Shown piece by piece: positions 15,784 through 24,054 of a DNA stretch of 35,960 bases. The notes beneath the pieces were generated by a model that saw nothing but the letters and a program-made list of their open reading frames with translations, was not told the origin of the DNA and did not search any database. The DNA is from an uncultured Bacilli bacterium (GTDB lineage Bacteria > Bacillota_I > Bacilli_A > RF39 > UBA660): positions 1 to 35,960 of the forward strand of contig CAKPBH010000012.1 of the NCBI GenBank assembly GCA_934140355.1. Reading direction: 5' to 3'. The first letter of the stretch is position 1, and every line of letters starts with the position of its first letter. Made by a program: the position numbers and the translations under genes.

Positions 15784-17084
15784 ATGTCTTTATCTAATTC
15801 TATAACAAAATTACTAAATTTTAAAGAGAATAATCTAATTTTTGATGAAAATTTTTTTGAAAGCAGAACAATCAAAAATAAAAAATGTTCCGTTATTAAA
15901 GGGTATTTATTTAATAATTATGAATATTGTCCTAATGTGGTTGTATAAATGAAAATACAATTATCAAAAAAGGTATAGATAAATGTTTAATTAAAATTAA
16001 TAAGATATCTGAAATGACTTCCTATCTAGAACTAAATAAGCAAATTTATAAGTGCAAAAATTGTAACAAAAAATTTACTGCTAAATCTAATATTATTAGT
16101 TTTGGATGTAGAATAAGCAATAATGTTAGACTTGCTATTTTAAATTGTGCTAAGGAATTTATGTCTAAAAGTTTAATTGCTAGACTTTACAACGTTTCTG
16201 ATAATACGGTTCAAAAAATTTTTGATAGTGTATTTTATAATGATACTGTTTATAAGACGTTTTTACCTAAAGCGATTTGTATTGATGAATTCACTTTTAA
16301 AAAGAAAGCATATGCTTTTAATATTTGTAATGCTAGAAATGGGAAAACTATCGATTTAGTATTAGACAGAACCACTAATAATTTAGATAAATATTTTTCT
16401 CATTGTACCGAAAAAGCAAGAAAGAGAGTTAAATTTGTTGTTATGGATATGTATAGTCCATATATTGATTTAATCAAAAAATGGTTTCCTAATGCTAAAA
16501 TCATAATAGATTTATTTCATATAGTTCAACTACTTACCAAGAGTTTAAATAAAACTAGGATTAATGTAATGAATCAAAATAAAGATGACAGTACTAAATT
16601 TAAAAGGTATTGGAGATTAATTTTGAAATCAAGATTTGATTTGGACACTAGTTGTTGGAAAAAATTTAGATGTTTTAAAAATTTAATGACAGAAGTAGAT
16701 GTTGTTGACTATTTATTGAGTAAAGATAAGTTCTTTGAAAATTCATATGATTTATATCAAGATATTTTGTATCATTTGCAGCATCGAGATTATAAAGGTT
16801 TTAGTCAAGTTATTAATCAAAAATATAAAGATATTTCTCAACAACTACGAACAACATTAAATACATTGAAAAAATATTCTAAATACATAAAGAATACTTT
16901 AGAATATTCATACAGTAATGGAGTAATGGAAAGAAATAATAATACATGTAAACTAATAAAAAGAATATCATTTGGTTTTAGAAATTTTAGAAATATGAAA
17001 TCACGAATAATGATAATAACAAATATATTTCGAAAAGAAAAAAGAGAATACCATACAAAGTACAGTATTCCAAAATATGCCTAA
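15784..17084 (+). pseudogene. ISL3-family transposase, one-base frameshift
   Basis: The intact protein would have 433 residues: an N-terminal zinc finger (YCPNCGC ... YKCKNCNKKF), an HTH-like segment (KSLIARLYNVSDNTVQKIF) and the DDE domain with CIDEFTFKK, VVMDMYSPYIDLIK, DLFHIVQ and, near the end, YSNGVMERNNNTCKLIKR with the catalytic Glu. One base is missing at about 15936 (CCTAATGTGG for CCTAATTGTGG), inside the first CxxC of the finger, so translation stops at 15946. The rest is open from 16014 to 17084. The site has no slippery heptamer, so programmed frameshifting is unlikely; a true mutation or a sequencing error are both possible. Confidence 0.85.
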
Positions 17085-17120
17085 CTAAATTAAGCTAGGT
17101 CCATCGAATTTCGAAGAACC

Positions 17121-17151
17121 GAAAAAGATCTTAGTTCTTCACACTAAGACC
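17121..17151 (-). terminator. Terminator of the sepF-divIVA operon
   Basis: On the minus strand GGTCTTAGT, a 7-base loop and ACTAAGATC form a 9-bp stem (one G-U pair) followed by TTTTTC. It starts 18 bases after the divIVA stop codon. It abuts the IS, and its distal arm plus T run is duplicated on the other side (15623-15642). Confidence 0.8.
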
Positions 17152-17169
17152 TTTGAATATTACAAATTC

Positions 17170-17589
17170 TTATTCTTCAATGTTACTTTTTTCCAAAAGT
17201 TCCAATTGCCCCTTAATCAAGCTTTCCATTTTTGCTTTATATACACAATAACTTTTTTTTAAAGACTCATACTCTTGTTCAGTTTTTTGAGCATTTACTA
17301 AGGCTTCATGAACAATTGCACTAGCATTGTCTTTAGCCTCTTTAATGATTAAATCGGCTTCTGTTTTCGCTAACTCTTTCATCTTATCTGTCGTCTCTTG
17401 TGCTGCCATTAATGCCCGAGCCACTTTAAAATCTGTATTTTGACTGGATTGCTTTTTTAAAGTTTCAAGTTGTTTTAAATAATTACTATTATCTTCGCTA
17501 AGTTTTTCTAACTTTTTGATAACAATATCAATAAAGTTATTTACTTCTTCAATATTATAACCGTTATTTACAATACTAAATCGTTTCAT
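17170..17589 (-). CDS. divIVA: DivIVA-domain cell-division/polarity protein
   Basis: This 139-residue protein has the DivIVA N-terminal lipid-binding region (FSIVNNGYNIEEVNNFIDIV) followed by a long coiled coil rich in Glu, Lys and Ala to the C-terminus. It binds negatively curved membrane at septa and poles. The N-terminal motif lacks the more common F-x-x-x-x-x-GY spacing of B. subtilis only slightly, and the protein is shorter (usual 160-200). AGAAGGTGA precedes the ATG. It follows sepF by 20 bases, the usual division-cluster order, though ylmG/ylmH-type genes between them are missing. Confidence 0.85.
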   Translation of the reverse strand: MKRFSIVNNGYNIEEVNNFIDIVIKKLEKLSEDNSNYLKQLETLKKQSSQNTDFKVARALMAAQETTDKMKELAKTEADLIIKEAKDNASAIVHEALVNAQKTEQEYESLKKSYCVYKAKMESLIKGQLELLEKSNIEE

Positions 17590-17609
17590 GATTCACCTTC
17601 TAACTTTAA

Positions 17610-18002
17610 CTACCAATCTAAGTCAATATCATTATTTTTCATTTTCTTACCCTTATCGTCATCATCAGTAATTGCACCTTCAACATCTACATTTTTAGGT
17701 GTACATAAGAAAATACCAGCTCCTATTTTTTGTAAATCTCCTCCCAAAGCATAAACAGTACCACTTAAAAAATCAACTATTCTTTTTGCTTGATCCGGAG
17801 TAACTCTTTTCATATTCACCACTACAGTATTTTTTTTCTTTAAATGATCGGCAATCTGTTGACTCTCAGAGTAAGCACGAGGTTCTAACAAAATCATCTT
17901 TCCTGTATTAGGCGTTGGCATAGTACTACTCTCCTCGACTTCTTCTGACTCTTCATCATCAATTTCATCCACAATCATTTTCTTTAACTTACTAAGTGCC
18001 AT
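17610..18002 (-). CDS. sepF: Cell division protein SepF
   Basis: A 130-residue cytoplasmic protein that links FtsZ filaments to the membrane. It starts MALSKLKKMIVDEIDD, an amphipathic N-terminal helix for membrane binding, then an acidic linker. The SepF core follows: ILLEPRAYSESQQIADHLKK, VVVNMKRVTPDQAKRIVDFL and SGTVYALGGDLQKIGAGIFLCTP, including the conserved Gly residues of the dimer and FtsZ-binding surface. AAGGAGAGG seven bases before this ATG fixes the start. It is the first gene of the sepF-divIVA operon; promoter at 18036-18064. Confidence 0.95.
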   Translation of the reverse strand: MALSKLKKMIVDEIDDEESEEVEESSTMPTPNTGKMILLEPRAYSESQQIADHLKKKNTVVVNMKRVTPDQAKRIVDFLSGTVYALGGDLQKIGAGIFLCTPKNVDVEGAITDDDDKGKKMKNNDIDLDW

Positions 18003-18035
18003 GTGATATCCTCTCCTTATTCTTATCTTTACCCC

Positions 18036-18064
18036 ATTATACACTATCTTTTTTTTAATTACAA
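18036..18064 (-). promoter_or_regulatory. Promoter of sepF-divIVA
   Basis: On the minus strand TTGTAA and TATAAT are separated by 17 bp, with the -10 box about 34 bases before the sepF start codon. Confidence 0.7.
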
Positions 18065-18121
18065 CTTTTTTCCTATATTTAGAGTTTTTTTTTACAAATT
18101 GTAAAATAAAAATAAGTACTC

Positions 18122-19159
18122 TTACCGAAACATAAACCCAGTGGCAATCGGCCTTGTTTCTTCTCTCTCATCCCAATTAATCGGGTGATTAATCAATTTA
18201 TTTTGAATCACCAAAGCACTAGAATTTCCCCCATCCAAATTTGCCGCATTATATGCTCCATACCTTAACATAATGCTAATCAAATCATCCATATCGGCAC
18301 CAATACAATCAATTCTTCGCCCGTCAATTACTAAAAATAAAACAACCCCATCCTTTCTTTGACCAATAACCGTCCTTGGATGTCTTCCATATCCACCATT
18401 ACCAACAACCTTTGACGCTTCTCCATTCACGATCAAAAAAGGCCCAAATTCAACCGCATCCCGAATTCCTAAATTAATCGCATCCGTTGCACTTTTTACT
18501 TTTCCCAAATAAAGTTTATTTTCTTTCGTAAAGCCAATTAAAGAACCCGATCCCGAACCATAATTTAATATCTTCGAGTCTCGAATAACAATTCCAGATA
18601 CCATAGCCCCAGTACCAAGACCATTCTCATCAATAAATCCTCCCCCATTAATCGCGACAATCGCCTGATTTTCTTTGGCCATATCCACCAAATATTCCCC
18701 ACTCTTACCAAAATTCTTAGCCGTCACTACACTAACCCGAGACGGGTCATATATCGCCACCAAATAGCCAGAATATCCTCGTCCAGATACCTCAATCATC
18801 TTATAATCTTCTCCCTCTTGATGAAGAAGAATCTCCTTTTCATACTTATCCTTATATACAGAAGTCTTTATACTACTAGTATCAATAATCGATAAATCCG
18901 TATCTTGAGTAGGCTCAATAATCTTATTTTCCTCTAATATCTTTAAAATAGTCTCCTCCCGATAAAACATCTTAGCCAAATACTGATGATGCAAAGTCGT
19001 CATTGCTGTTGTCACAAACCAATTTCGAAATTTCGGCATCGGCCCATACAATAAAAAGACAACTCCACCAATCATTACAATTAAAAAGCTAAAAAGAAAA
19101 ATAAGTATTTTCTTTACTCGCCCTCCTCTTTTCTCTTTTTTCTCTTTTAACTTTTTCAT
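18122..19159 (-). CDS. Phosphodiester glycosidase (NAGPA-domain) family protein
   Basis: A 345-residue protein. An N-terminal Lys-rich tail and one membrane helix (residues ~15-38) are followed by a linker and a NAGPA domain from about residue 130. Domain hallmarks are visible: AINGGGFI, GPFLIVNG, HPRTVIGQRKDGVVLFLVIDGR, and the C-terminal LDGGNSSALV. Family members hydrolyse sugar phosphodiesters; bacterial ones are tied to cell-wall or exopolysaccharide metabolism. The catalytic domain is predicted to face outside the cell. Its ATG overlaps the stop of the upstream lipoprotein gene, indicating coupling. Confidence 0.88.
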   Translation of the reverse strand: MKKLKEKKEKRGGRVKKILIFLFSFLIVMIGGVVFLLYGPMPKFRNWFVTTAMTTLHHQYLAKMFYREETILKILEENKIIEPTQDTDLSIIDTSSIKTSVYKDKYEKEILLHQEGEDYKMIEVSGRGYSGYLVAIYDPSRVSVVTAKNFGKSGEYLVDMAKENQAIVAINGGGFIDENGLGTGAMVSGIVIRDSKILNYGSGSGSLIGFTKENKLYLGKVKSATDAINLGIRDAVEFGPFLIVNGEASKVVGNGGYGRHPRTVIGQRKDGVVLFLVIDGRRIDCIGADMDDLISIMLRYGAYNAANLDGGNSSALVIQNKLINHPINWDEREETRPIATGFMFR

Positions 19160-19662
19160 TCCTCTTCCCCCATCATAACTTTAGAAGAAAATGAATCAAC
19201 CTTATCTGTAGTAGATTCATTATATAAAGATACAACCTCATTAAAAGCAGCAATATCTCCCTGGTAAACTTCTAATAATTTCTGATAAGTATTAGAATAT
19301 TTAGAGCAAATCGAATTAACCGAAGACTTTAAAGAAACATAATCTCTACAATTTTTATCTAATTTCATCTTTTCTTCTTTAGTACCAGAAATTATCTTAT
19401 CCGCCTCCTCATACAAAGTATAAATACTAAGGTATTCCTCCTTAAACTTCTCTTCATAATAACTCTCTAAATATCCAGTAATTTCCTTCTTTTTCTCATT
19501 ATAAGAAGAAATATTTTGAGTAAATTCTTGATAAGTATTTTCAATCTCTCCCTCCCTTGTTTTTAACGTTTCTCTAGATTTTTGAACATTTTTCCAAGTA
19601 AAAAAAGCACAACCTCCTAAAATAACCAACAGTATTCCTCCAATTATCCATCTTTTTTTCAT
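19156..19662 (-). CDS. Putative lipoprotein with coiled-coil domain
   Basis: This 168-residue protein begins MKKRWIIGGILLVILGGC. LGGC is a good lipobox, so the mature protein probably starts at Cys18, lipid-anchored outside. An uncleaved helix is the alternative, since hydrophobic residues continue after the Cys. The rest is highly helical, rich in Glu, Lys and Tyr, with coiled-coil character and no recognised domain. It is coupled (ATGA overlap) to the phosphodiester glycosidase-domain gene and may help present or place it at the surface; that is inference from position. Confidence 0.7.
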   Translation of the reverse strand: MKKRWIIGGILLVILGGCAFFTWKNVQKSRETLKTREGEIENTYQEFTQNISSYNEKKKEITGYLESYYEEKFKEEYLSIYTLYEEADKIISGTKEEKMKLDKNCRDYVSLKSSVNSICSKYSNTYQKLLEVYQGDIAAFNEVVSLYNESTTDKVDSFSSKVMMGEEE

Positions 19663-19694
19663 CTCTTTCTAAACTCCTTACTTTATTTACTAAT

Positions 19695-19722
19695 AGTATA
19701 ACACATCTCATTCAAAATACAA
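19695..19722 (-). promoter_or_regulatory. Promoter of lipoprotein-glycosidase operon
   Basis: On the minus strand TTGTAT and TATACT are separated by 16 bp. The -10 box lies about 33 bases before the lipoprotein start. It directly follows the infB terminator. Confidence 0.6.
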
Positions 19723-19761
19723 AAAAAATACTTCATAAGAATTTATCTCTTACAAAGTATT
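19720..19761 (-). terminator. Terminator of the rimP-nusA-rnpM-infB operon
   Basis: On the minus strand AATACTTTGTAAGA, a 7-base loop and TCTTATGAAGTATT make a 14-bp stem (two G-U pairs) followed by at least seven T. It begins a few bases after the infB stop codon. Confidence 0.85.
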
Positions 19762-19767
19762 ATCTCA

Positions 19768-21894
19768 TTATCTTTTCTTCTCAACGATTTCATAAGCCTC
19801 AATAATATCTCCTGGTTTAATATCATTAAAGTTTTCTATTGTAATTCCACACTCAATACCACTTTTTACTTCTTTTACTTGATCCTTTTCCCGTGCTATC
19901 GTATTAATCGCTCCATCATAAATAATGACACCATCACGAATAACTCTTGCCTTAGCATCTCGTCGAACCATTCCAGCAACAACCATTGATCCAGCAATTG
20001 TCCCAACTTTTGAAAATTTAAATAATTTTCTAACTTCAGCACTACCCAAAATATTTTCTTCAAATATCGGATCCAACTTTCCACGCATAGCAGCTTCTAC
20101 TTCTTCTACAAGTTGATAAATGATATTATAAAGACGAATATCTACATTTCTTTCTTTCGCAAAATCCATCGTTTTATTATCTGGCCGAATATTAAATCCT
20201 AAAATAATCGCATTACTAGCAGCCGCTAAAGAAATATCGGTAGGAGAAACCGTTCCAATTCCACTTCTAATAATATTAATTTTAACACCTTCAACATCTA
20301 ACTTTAATAAAGAATTCTTAACCGCTTCTTCACTACCCTTAACATCTGCTTTTAAAATAACATTAATTTCCTTAGCTCCTTCATGAATTTGCTGAAATAA
20401 ATCATCTAAAGAAACGGCCTTAGTTGTGGTTAAATTTTGATTTTTCAATTTAAGCGCTCTTTCACTCGCAATTGCTTTGGCCTTCTTTTCCGTATCAAAT
20501 ACCATGAACTTATCTCCAGCCGAAGGACTTTCACTAAGGCCTGTAATCGTAACCGGCATACTAGGATCCGCTTGTACAAGAGACTCATCTAAATCATTCT
20601 TTAACGTTCTAACTCTTCCTGCAATCGTACCAACCACAATTGCATCTCCTAAACGTAAAGTTCCATTTTGAATAAGTAGGGTACTAACAACGCCTAAATT
20701 CTTATCCATCTTTGATTCAATGACTGTACCGCTGGCATAACGATTAGGATTTGCCTGATAATTTTCAAGTTCACTAATTAAAAGAATTCTATCTAATAAA
20801 TCATCAATTCCCATACCGGTCATGGCAGAAATGTTGACAAACATCACATCCCCACCCCAAGTATCTGGAATAATGCCAGCTTCGGCCATCTCTGTCATTA
20901 CCCGATCGGGATTTGCTCCTGGCTTATCCATTTTGTTTATTGCAACAATAATAGGAACACCAGCTGCTTTAGCATGATCGATAGCCTCTCTTGTTTGCGG
21001 CATAACCCCGTCATCAGCAGCAACAATAATAATAACAATATCGGTAACACTTGCTCCTCTAGCCCGCATTTCAGTGAATGCTGCATGTCCAGGTGTATCA
21101 ATAAAAGTAATTTTATTTCCTTGATAAGTAATCTGATAAGCCCCAATCGCCTGCGTAATTCCTCCAGCCTCTCCTAAAACCACATTCGATTTTCGAATTG
21201 TATCAAGAAGGGTTGTTTTTCCATGGTCAACATGTCCCATAATGGTAACAACCGGAGGTCTTTTCACCAAATCTTCTTCCGAATCTTGTATTTCTAATTC
21301 TTCAAAATTGGCCTCATCCGTAGTCTCTTCTCTTTTTAGAACTTTTCCCATATCACTACTGATAATAGAAGCCGTATCAAAATCAATTGCTTGATTTAAA
21401 TTCATCATCACGCCAAGAGACATCAATTTCTTAATGACTTCTCCAGCTCCTACTTGAAGAACGCCAGCGAACTCACCTACCGTCATTCCTTCTTTATATA
21501 AAACGGTATCTTCTCCAATTTCAAAAGAATTAGACTTCAACTTATCTTTATGCTTATACATTTCTTTTCTCTTTTGCTTAAAGTCATTCTTCTTCCTTTG
21601 AATCATCTTATTCTTATCTCTATTCTGATGCTTTTTAGAAAGTGTTTTGGAAGTATTTTTCCCTTCCTCTAAAGAACTTGTCTCTTCTATTTCTTCTTCA
21701 GGAAAAGAAACATCCTCACTCTCTAAAACAACTTCAGTATCCATCTTCTCTATTTCATTATCAAGAAGAATAATCGCATCATCATCTAACATATCTAACT
21801 CCTCCAAAGCAGAAATTTCAAGACGTCGACACAATTCTAAAATTACACTTACCTCTAATTGAACATCATTTGCATATTCTAACACACTCATCAT
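19768..21894 (-). CDS. infB: Translation initiation factor IF-2
   Basis: This ~708-residue GTPase brings initiator tRNA to the 30S subunit. A short N-terminal part (with a Lys/Arg-rich stretch near residues 95-125) is followed by an IF2-N domain (MTVGEFAGVLQVGAGEVIKK). The G domain shows G1 GHVDHGKTTLLD, G2 GGITQAIGAY, G3 DTPGHAAF and G4 NKMDKPGA. Domains II, III and IV follow to a normal C-terminus. The frame is open a little further up, but GGAGGTGAT eight bases before the first ATG of the tandem ATG-ATG supports this start. The N-terminal region is shorter than in enterobacteria, like other low-GC Gram-positives. It is the last gene of the operon. Confidence 0.98.
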   Translation of the reverse strand: MMSVLEYANDVQLEVSVILELCRRLEISALEELDMLDDDAIILLDNEIEKMDTEVVLESEDVSFPEEEIEETSSLEEGKNTSKTLSKKHQNRDKNKMIQRKKNDFKQKRKEMYKHKDKLKSNSFEIGEDTVLYKEGMTVGEFAGVLQVGAGEVIKKLMSLGVMMNLNQAIDFDTASIISSDMGKVLKREETTDEANFEELEIQDSEEDLVKRPPVVTIMGHVDHGKTTLLDTIRKSNVVLGEAGGITQAIGAYQITYQGNKITFIDTPGHAAFTEMRARGASVTDIVIIIVAADDGVMPQTREAIDHAKAAGVPIIVAINKMDKPGANPDRVMTEMAEAGIIPDTWGGDVMFVNISAMTGMGIDDLLDRILLISELENYQANPNRYASGTVIESKMDKNLGVVSTLLIQNGTLRLGDAIVVGTIAGRVRTLKNDLDESLVQADPSMPVTITGLSESPSAGDKFMVFDTEKKAKAIASERALKLKNQNLTTTKAVSLDDLFQQIHEGAKEINVILKADVKGSEEAVKNSLLKLDVEGVKINIIRSGIGTVSPTDISLAAASNAIILGFNIRPDNKTMDFAKERNVDIRLYNIIYQLVEEVEAAMRGKLDPIFEENILGSAEVRKLFKFSKVGTIAGSMVVAGMVRRDAKARVIRDGVIIYDGAINTIAREKDQVKEVKSGIECGITIENFNDIKPGDIIEAYEIVEKKR

Positions 21895-21912
21895 GAGCAT
21901 CACCTCCAATTA

Positions 21913-22164
21913 TTATATTTTCATGACTAACTCCTCATAAATATTCTCCGGCACTGTCGCCTCTAGCCTTCTATCTAATATTTTATTCTTTTTACAACGA
22001 TTTATGACATCAATATCCCGCTTTAAATAAGCACCTCTGCCATTCATTTTTCCTGTTGGATCAACAAATACTTCTCCTTCTTTTGTCCGAACCACACGAA
22101 TTAACTTGTTTTTTTCTAGAATTTCTCCTGTAACAATACATTTACGCATTGGTACTTTCTTCAT
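21913..22164 (-). CDS. rnpM: RnpM (YlxR) family RNA-binding protein
   Basis: An 83-residue basic protein. It starts MKKVPMRKCIVTGE and continues with the family signatures LIRVVRTKEG, VDPTGKMNGRGAYL, and a CKK...LDRRL C-terminal part. YlxR has been reported to modulate RNase P, hence the name RnpM. It overlaps the end of nusA by 23 bases and precedes infB. The ribosomal L7Ae-like gene (ylxQ) that usually follows ylxR in Bacilli is absent here. Confidence 0.93.
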   Translation of the reverse strand: MKKVPMRKCIVTGEILEKNKLIRVVRTKEGEVFVDPTGKMNGRGAYLKRDIDVINRCKKNKILDRRLEATVPENIYEELVMKI

Positions 22165-23419
22165 GATTATCCTCTACTTTCTCCATATCATCAAGAGTAT
22201 CTTTCCCATCACTTTCTAAAGATAGAGCATTTTCTACGGAAGTATTTTCCTCTAAAGACACCTCTTCTACAGAAGTATTTTCCTCTAAAATATTCTCCTT
22301 CAAAGTATCTTCTTCTTGTTTTTCTTCTTCCTCTAGATAATTAAAACTACCATATGCCTCACGATACTCATTAATATTGACATCATCATATCCCTTAACT
22401 TCAATCTTATAATGTGTAAGACGAGAAGCCAACTTTACATTTTGTCCCTTCTTTCCAATTGCTAGAGACAAATTATCTTGGTTAGCAATTGCAATAGCCT
22501 CTTTCTTTTTATAATCTTTAATAAATACTTCTACATCACGAGCTGGACTTAAAGCATTTTTGATAAATTGAATTGGATTCTTATCATATAAGACAACATC
22601 AATCTTTTCGTGACCAATTTGCTTTAATACCCGATTAATACGGCTACCACCAGTACCAATAATACAACCAATTGGCTCAATATTTTCTTCTTCACTATAA
22701 ACAGCAATTTTACTTCTAACGCCAGCTTCTCTTGCAACGGAATAAAGAATAACCTCACCACTACTTACCTCAGGAATCTCTAGCTCTAAAAGTCTTTTTA
22801 AAAAGCCATAATGTGTTCTTGAAAGTAGAATAAATACACCCTTTGTTCCAATCTCTAACTTAGACACATAAGCTCTTACTTGTGAACCCATCTCTAACTT
22901 TTCGCCAGGAATAATCTCATCTTTTGGTAAAAGTCCAAAAGTTTTTCCTAAATCAACATAATAAGTCTTTGCATCTTCCCTAGCAAGAGTACCAACAACT
23001 AATTCATCTTGCTTATCGCCAAGTTCTTTAACAATCAAATCTTTTTCGGCTTCTTTCATTCTTTGAACAACAACCTGCTTTGCCGTACCAGCAGCAACAC
23101 GACCAAAATCTGTCATCTCTACAGCATCCTCGATCGTCTCTCCAATTTCAATATCTGGAACACGCGTTTTTGCAAGAGAAAGTGGAATCTGACTTTTTTC
23201 GTCTCTAAAATTCTCATCATCCACAACCGTTCGAACGGAAAACAATTTAATTTCTCCTGTTTCTGGATTAACAACACATCTTGCAGGTCCTCCTTTTTTC
23301 TTATAAGCCGCTGCCATTGCTTGTTCCATTGCTTCTACAACGATAGACTTATCAATTCCCTTTTCTTCAACAATTGCGTTTAATGCTTTCATAAATTCTT
23401 TCATCTGTTTCTTATTCAT
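22142..23419 (-). CDS. nusA: Transcription termination/antitermination factor NusA
   Basis: This 425-residue RNA-polymerase-binding factor affects pausing, termination and antitermination. The N-terminal domain (residues ~1-125), an S1 domain (~135-200, QDELVVGTLAREDAKTYYVD) and two KH domains (GCIIGTGGSRINRVLKQI and NLSLAIGKKGQNVKLASRL) are all present, ending at the usual GYDDVNINEY. A ~75-residue acidic tail follows, containing imperfect LEENTSVE repeats. It has no E. coli-type acidic repeat domains. AAAGGTGAT lies eight bases before the ATG. It follows rimP by three bases. Confidence 0.97.
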   Translation of the reverse strand: MNKKQMKEFMKALNAIVEEKGIDKSIVVEAMEQAMAAAYKKKGGPARCVVNPETGEIKLFSVRTVVDDENFRDEKSQIPLSLAKTRVPDIEIGETIEDAVEMTDFGRVAAGTAKQVVVQRMKEAEKDLIVKELGDKQDELVVGTLAREDAKTYYVDLGKTFGLLPKDEIIPGEKLEMGSQVRAYVSKLEIGTKGVFILLSRTHYGFLKRLLELEIPEVSSGEVILYSVAREAGVRSKIAVYSEEENIEPIGCIIGTGGSRINRVLKQIGHEKIDVVLYDKNPIQFIKNALSPARDVEVFIKDYKKKEAIAIANQDNLSLAIGKKGQNVKLASRLTHYKIEVKGYDDVNINEYREAYGSFNYLEEEEKQEEDTLKENILEENTSVEEVSLEENTSVENALSLESDGKDTLDDMEKVEDNHEESTNA

Positions 23420-23422
23420 CTT

Positions 23423-23671
23423 TTAATCACCTTTCTCTTTTGAAGATATATCTAAAATATAACTATCTTTTATGATATCTGCCTCATCCAAAATTGGATT
23501 CACAACACGTGTTACTTCCACACAAGTATCCACATCAATTGGCTGTGCTCGGTCAATTGTTATCCTCAAAAAATAATTACTTCCTTCCTTAACATATTCA
23601 ACATTATCCACATCAATTCCCATCTCTTGGATAGGAGATTCTATTAATTCTCTTATTTGTTTTTCGATCAT
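23423..23671 (-). CDS. rimP: RimP, apparently N-terminal domain only
   Basis: An 82-residue protein in the rimP position before nusA. It matches the RimP N-terminal domain: IEKQIRELIESPIQEMGIDV, VEYVKEGSNYFLRITID, VDTCVEVTRVVNPILDEAD and YILDISS. RimP proteins are normally ~150 residues, with an S-P-G-x-R-P-L block and a C-terminal SH3-like domain; here the protein ends SSKEKGD right where that block should start. There is no room for the lost part, because nusA begins three bases on. The native function is 30S subunit maturation. The binding site AGGAGGG is good, so the gene is expressed; whether it still works is open. Confidence 0.88.
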   Translation of the reverse strand: MIEKQIRELIESPIQEMGIDVDNVEYVKEGSNYFLRITIDRAQPIDVDTCVEVTRVVNPILDEADIIKDSYILDISSKEKGD

Positions 23672-23691
23672 AAATCCCTCCTAAGTAAGAT

Positions 23692-23721
23692 AAAAAGTGG
23701 ACTTCTAAGAGGCCACTTTTT
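23692..23721 (-). terminator. Terminator-like hairpin in the rimP-nusA leader
   Basis: AAAAAGTGG (23692-23700) and CCACTTTTT (23713-23721) form a 9-bp stem around a 12-base loop, ending in five T on the minus strand. It lies between the predicted promoter (23737-23765) and the rimP ribosome binding site, so it is inside the operon leader. It could be an attenuator or a 5' stabilising stem. Confidence 0.65.
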
Positions 23722-23736
23722 TATCAAGATAATCTT

Positions 23737-23765
23737 ATTATAACATAATAGACAAGAACGAACAA
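23737..23765 (-). promoter_or_regulatory. Promoter of rimP-nusA-rnpM-infB
   Basis: On the minus strand TTGTTC, a 17-bp spacer and a perfect TATAAT. Transcription should start near 23730, only about nine bases before the leader hairpin. Confidence 0.7.
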
Positions 23766-24054
23766 TACTTTTTTTGCTTTTAAGTCTAGATTTCTGCTAC
23801 AGTTGGATCGAATTAGAAACAATTTTAGGGGAAAAAGGGTCATAAAAGAGTAAGAGAATTTAAACATAAATTTTCCTGTTTAGGTTAAATTTTCTTCTTT
23901 TAAAATATTTCTAATTTCTATTTTTTTATTTAAACTGTAAATTGTTTTTAATTTTAATCTAACAATTAAAGTATTAAAGCTCATTTTTTATGATTACTCA
24001 ATTTAGAGATAACTTTGTCTAGTGAACAAATTTATCTCTATTTCATGTTCTTCA
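23766..24054. other. Gene-free stretch with one large hairpin
   Basis: No coding sequence is visible. Near its right end TAGAGATAA (24003-24011) and TTATCTCTA (24034-24042 region) pair around an inner TTTGT/ACAAA stem, giving a two-part hairpin ~35 bases after the GTPase stop codon; it has no T run after it, so it is a poor classical terminator but a likely transcript 3' end structure. The remaining ~230 bases show nothing I can name. Confidence 0.45.

Larger units (their letters stand above)
15643..17120 (+). mobile_element. ISL3-family insertion sequence, 1478 bp
   Basis: The ends are 27-bp inverted repeats differing at one position (15643-15669, starting GGTTCTTCTAAATTCGATGG; 17094-17120 on the other strand, starting GGTTCTTCGAAATTCGATGG). 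It contains one transposase gene of the ISL3 type, broken by a frameshift. Length and GG-rich tips fit the family. Identical 20-bp repeats flank it, and it landed in the terminator of the sepF-divIVA operon, of which a complete copy remains on the right. Confidence 0.9.

Noticed and set aside
20974..21177. Plus-strand ORFs inside infB (also near 19925, 20477 and 21647)
   Set aside because: They are shadows of the well-conserved IF-2 reading frame, with Ser/Asn-rich nonsense composition and no binding sites.
23009..23383. 124-codon plus-strand ORF opposite nusA
   Set aside because: It lies wholly antisense to the NusA N-terminal and S1 coding region and has no ribosome binding site; the open frame follows from the codon use of nusA.
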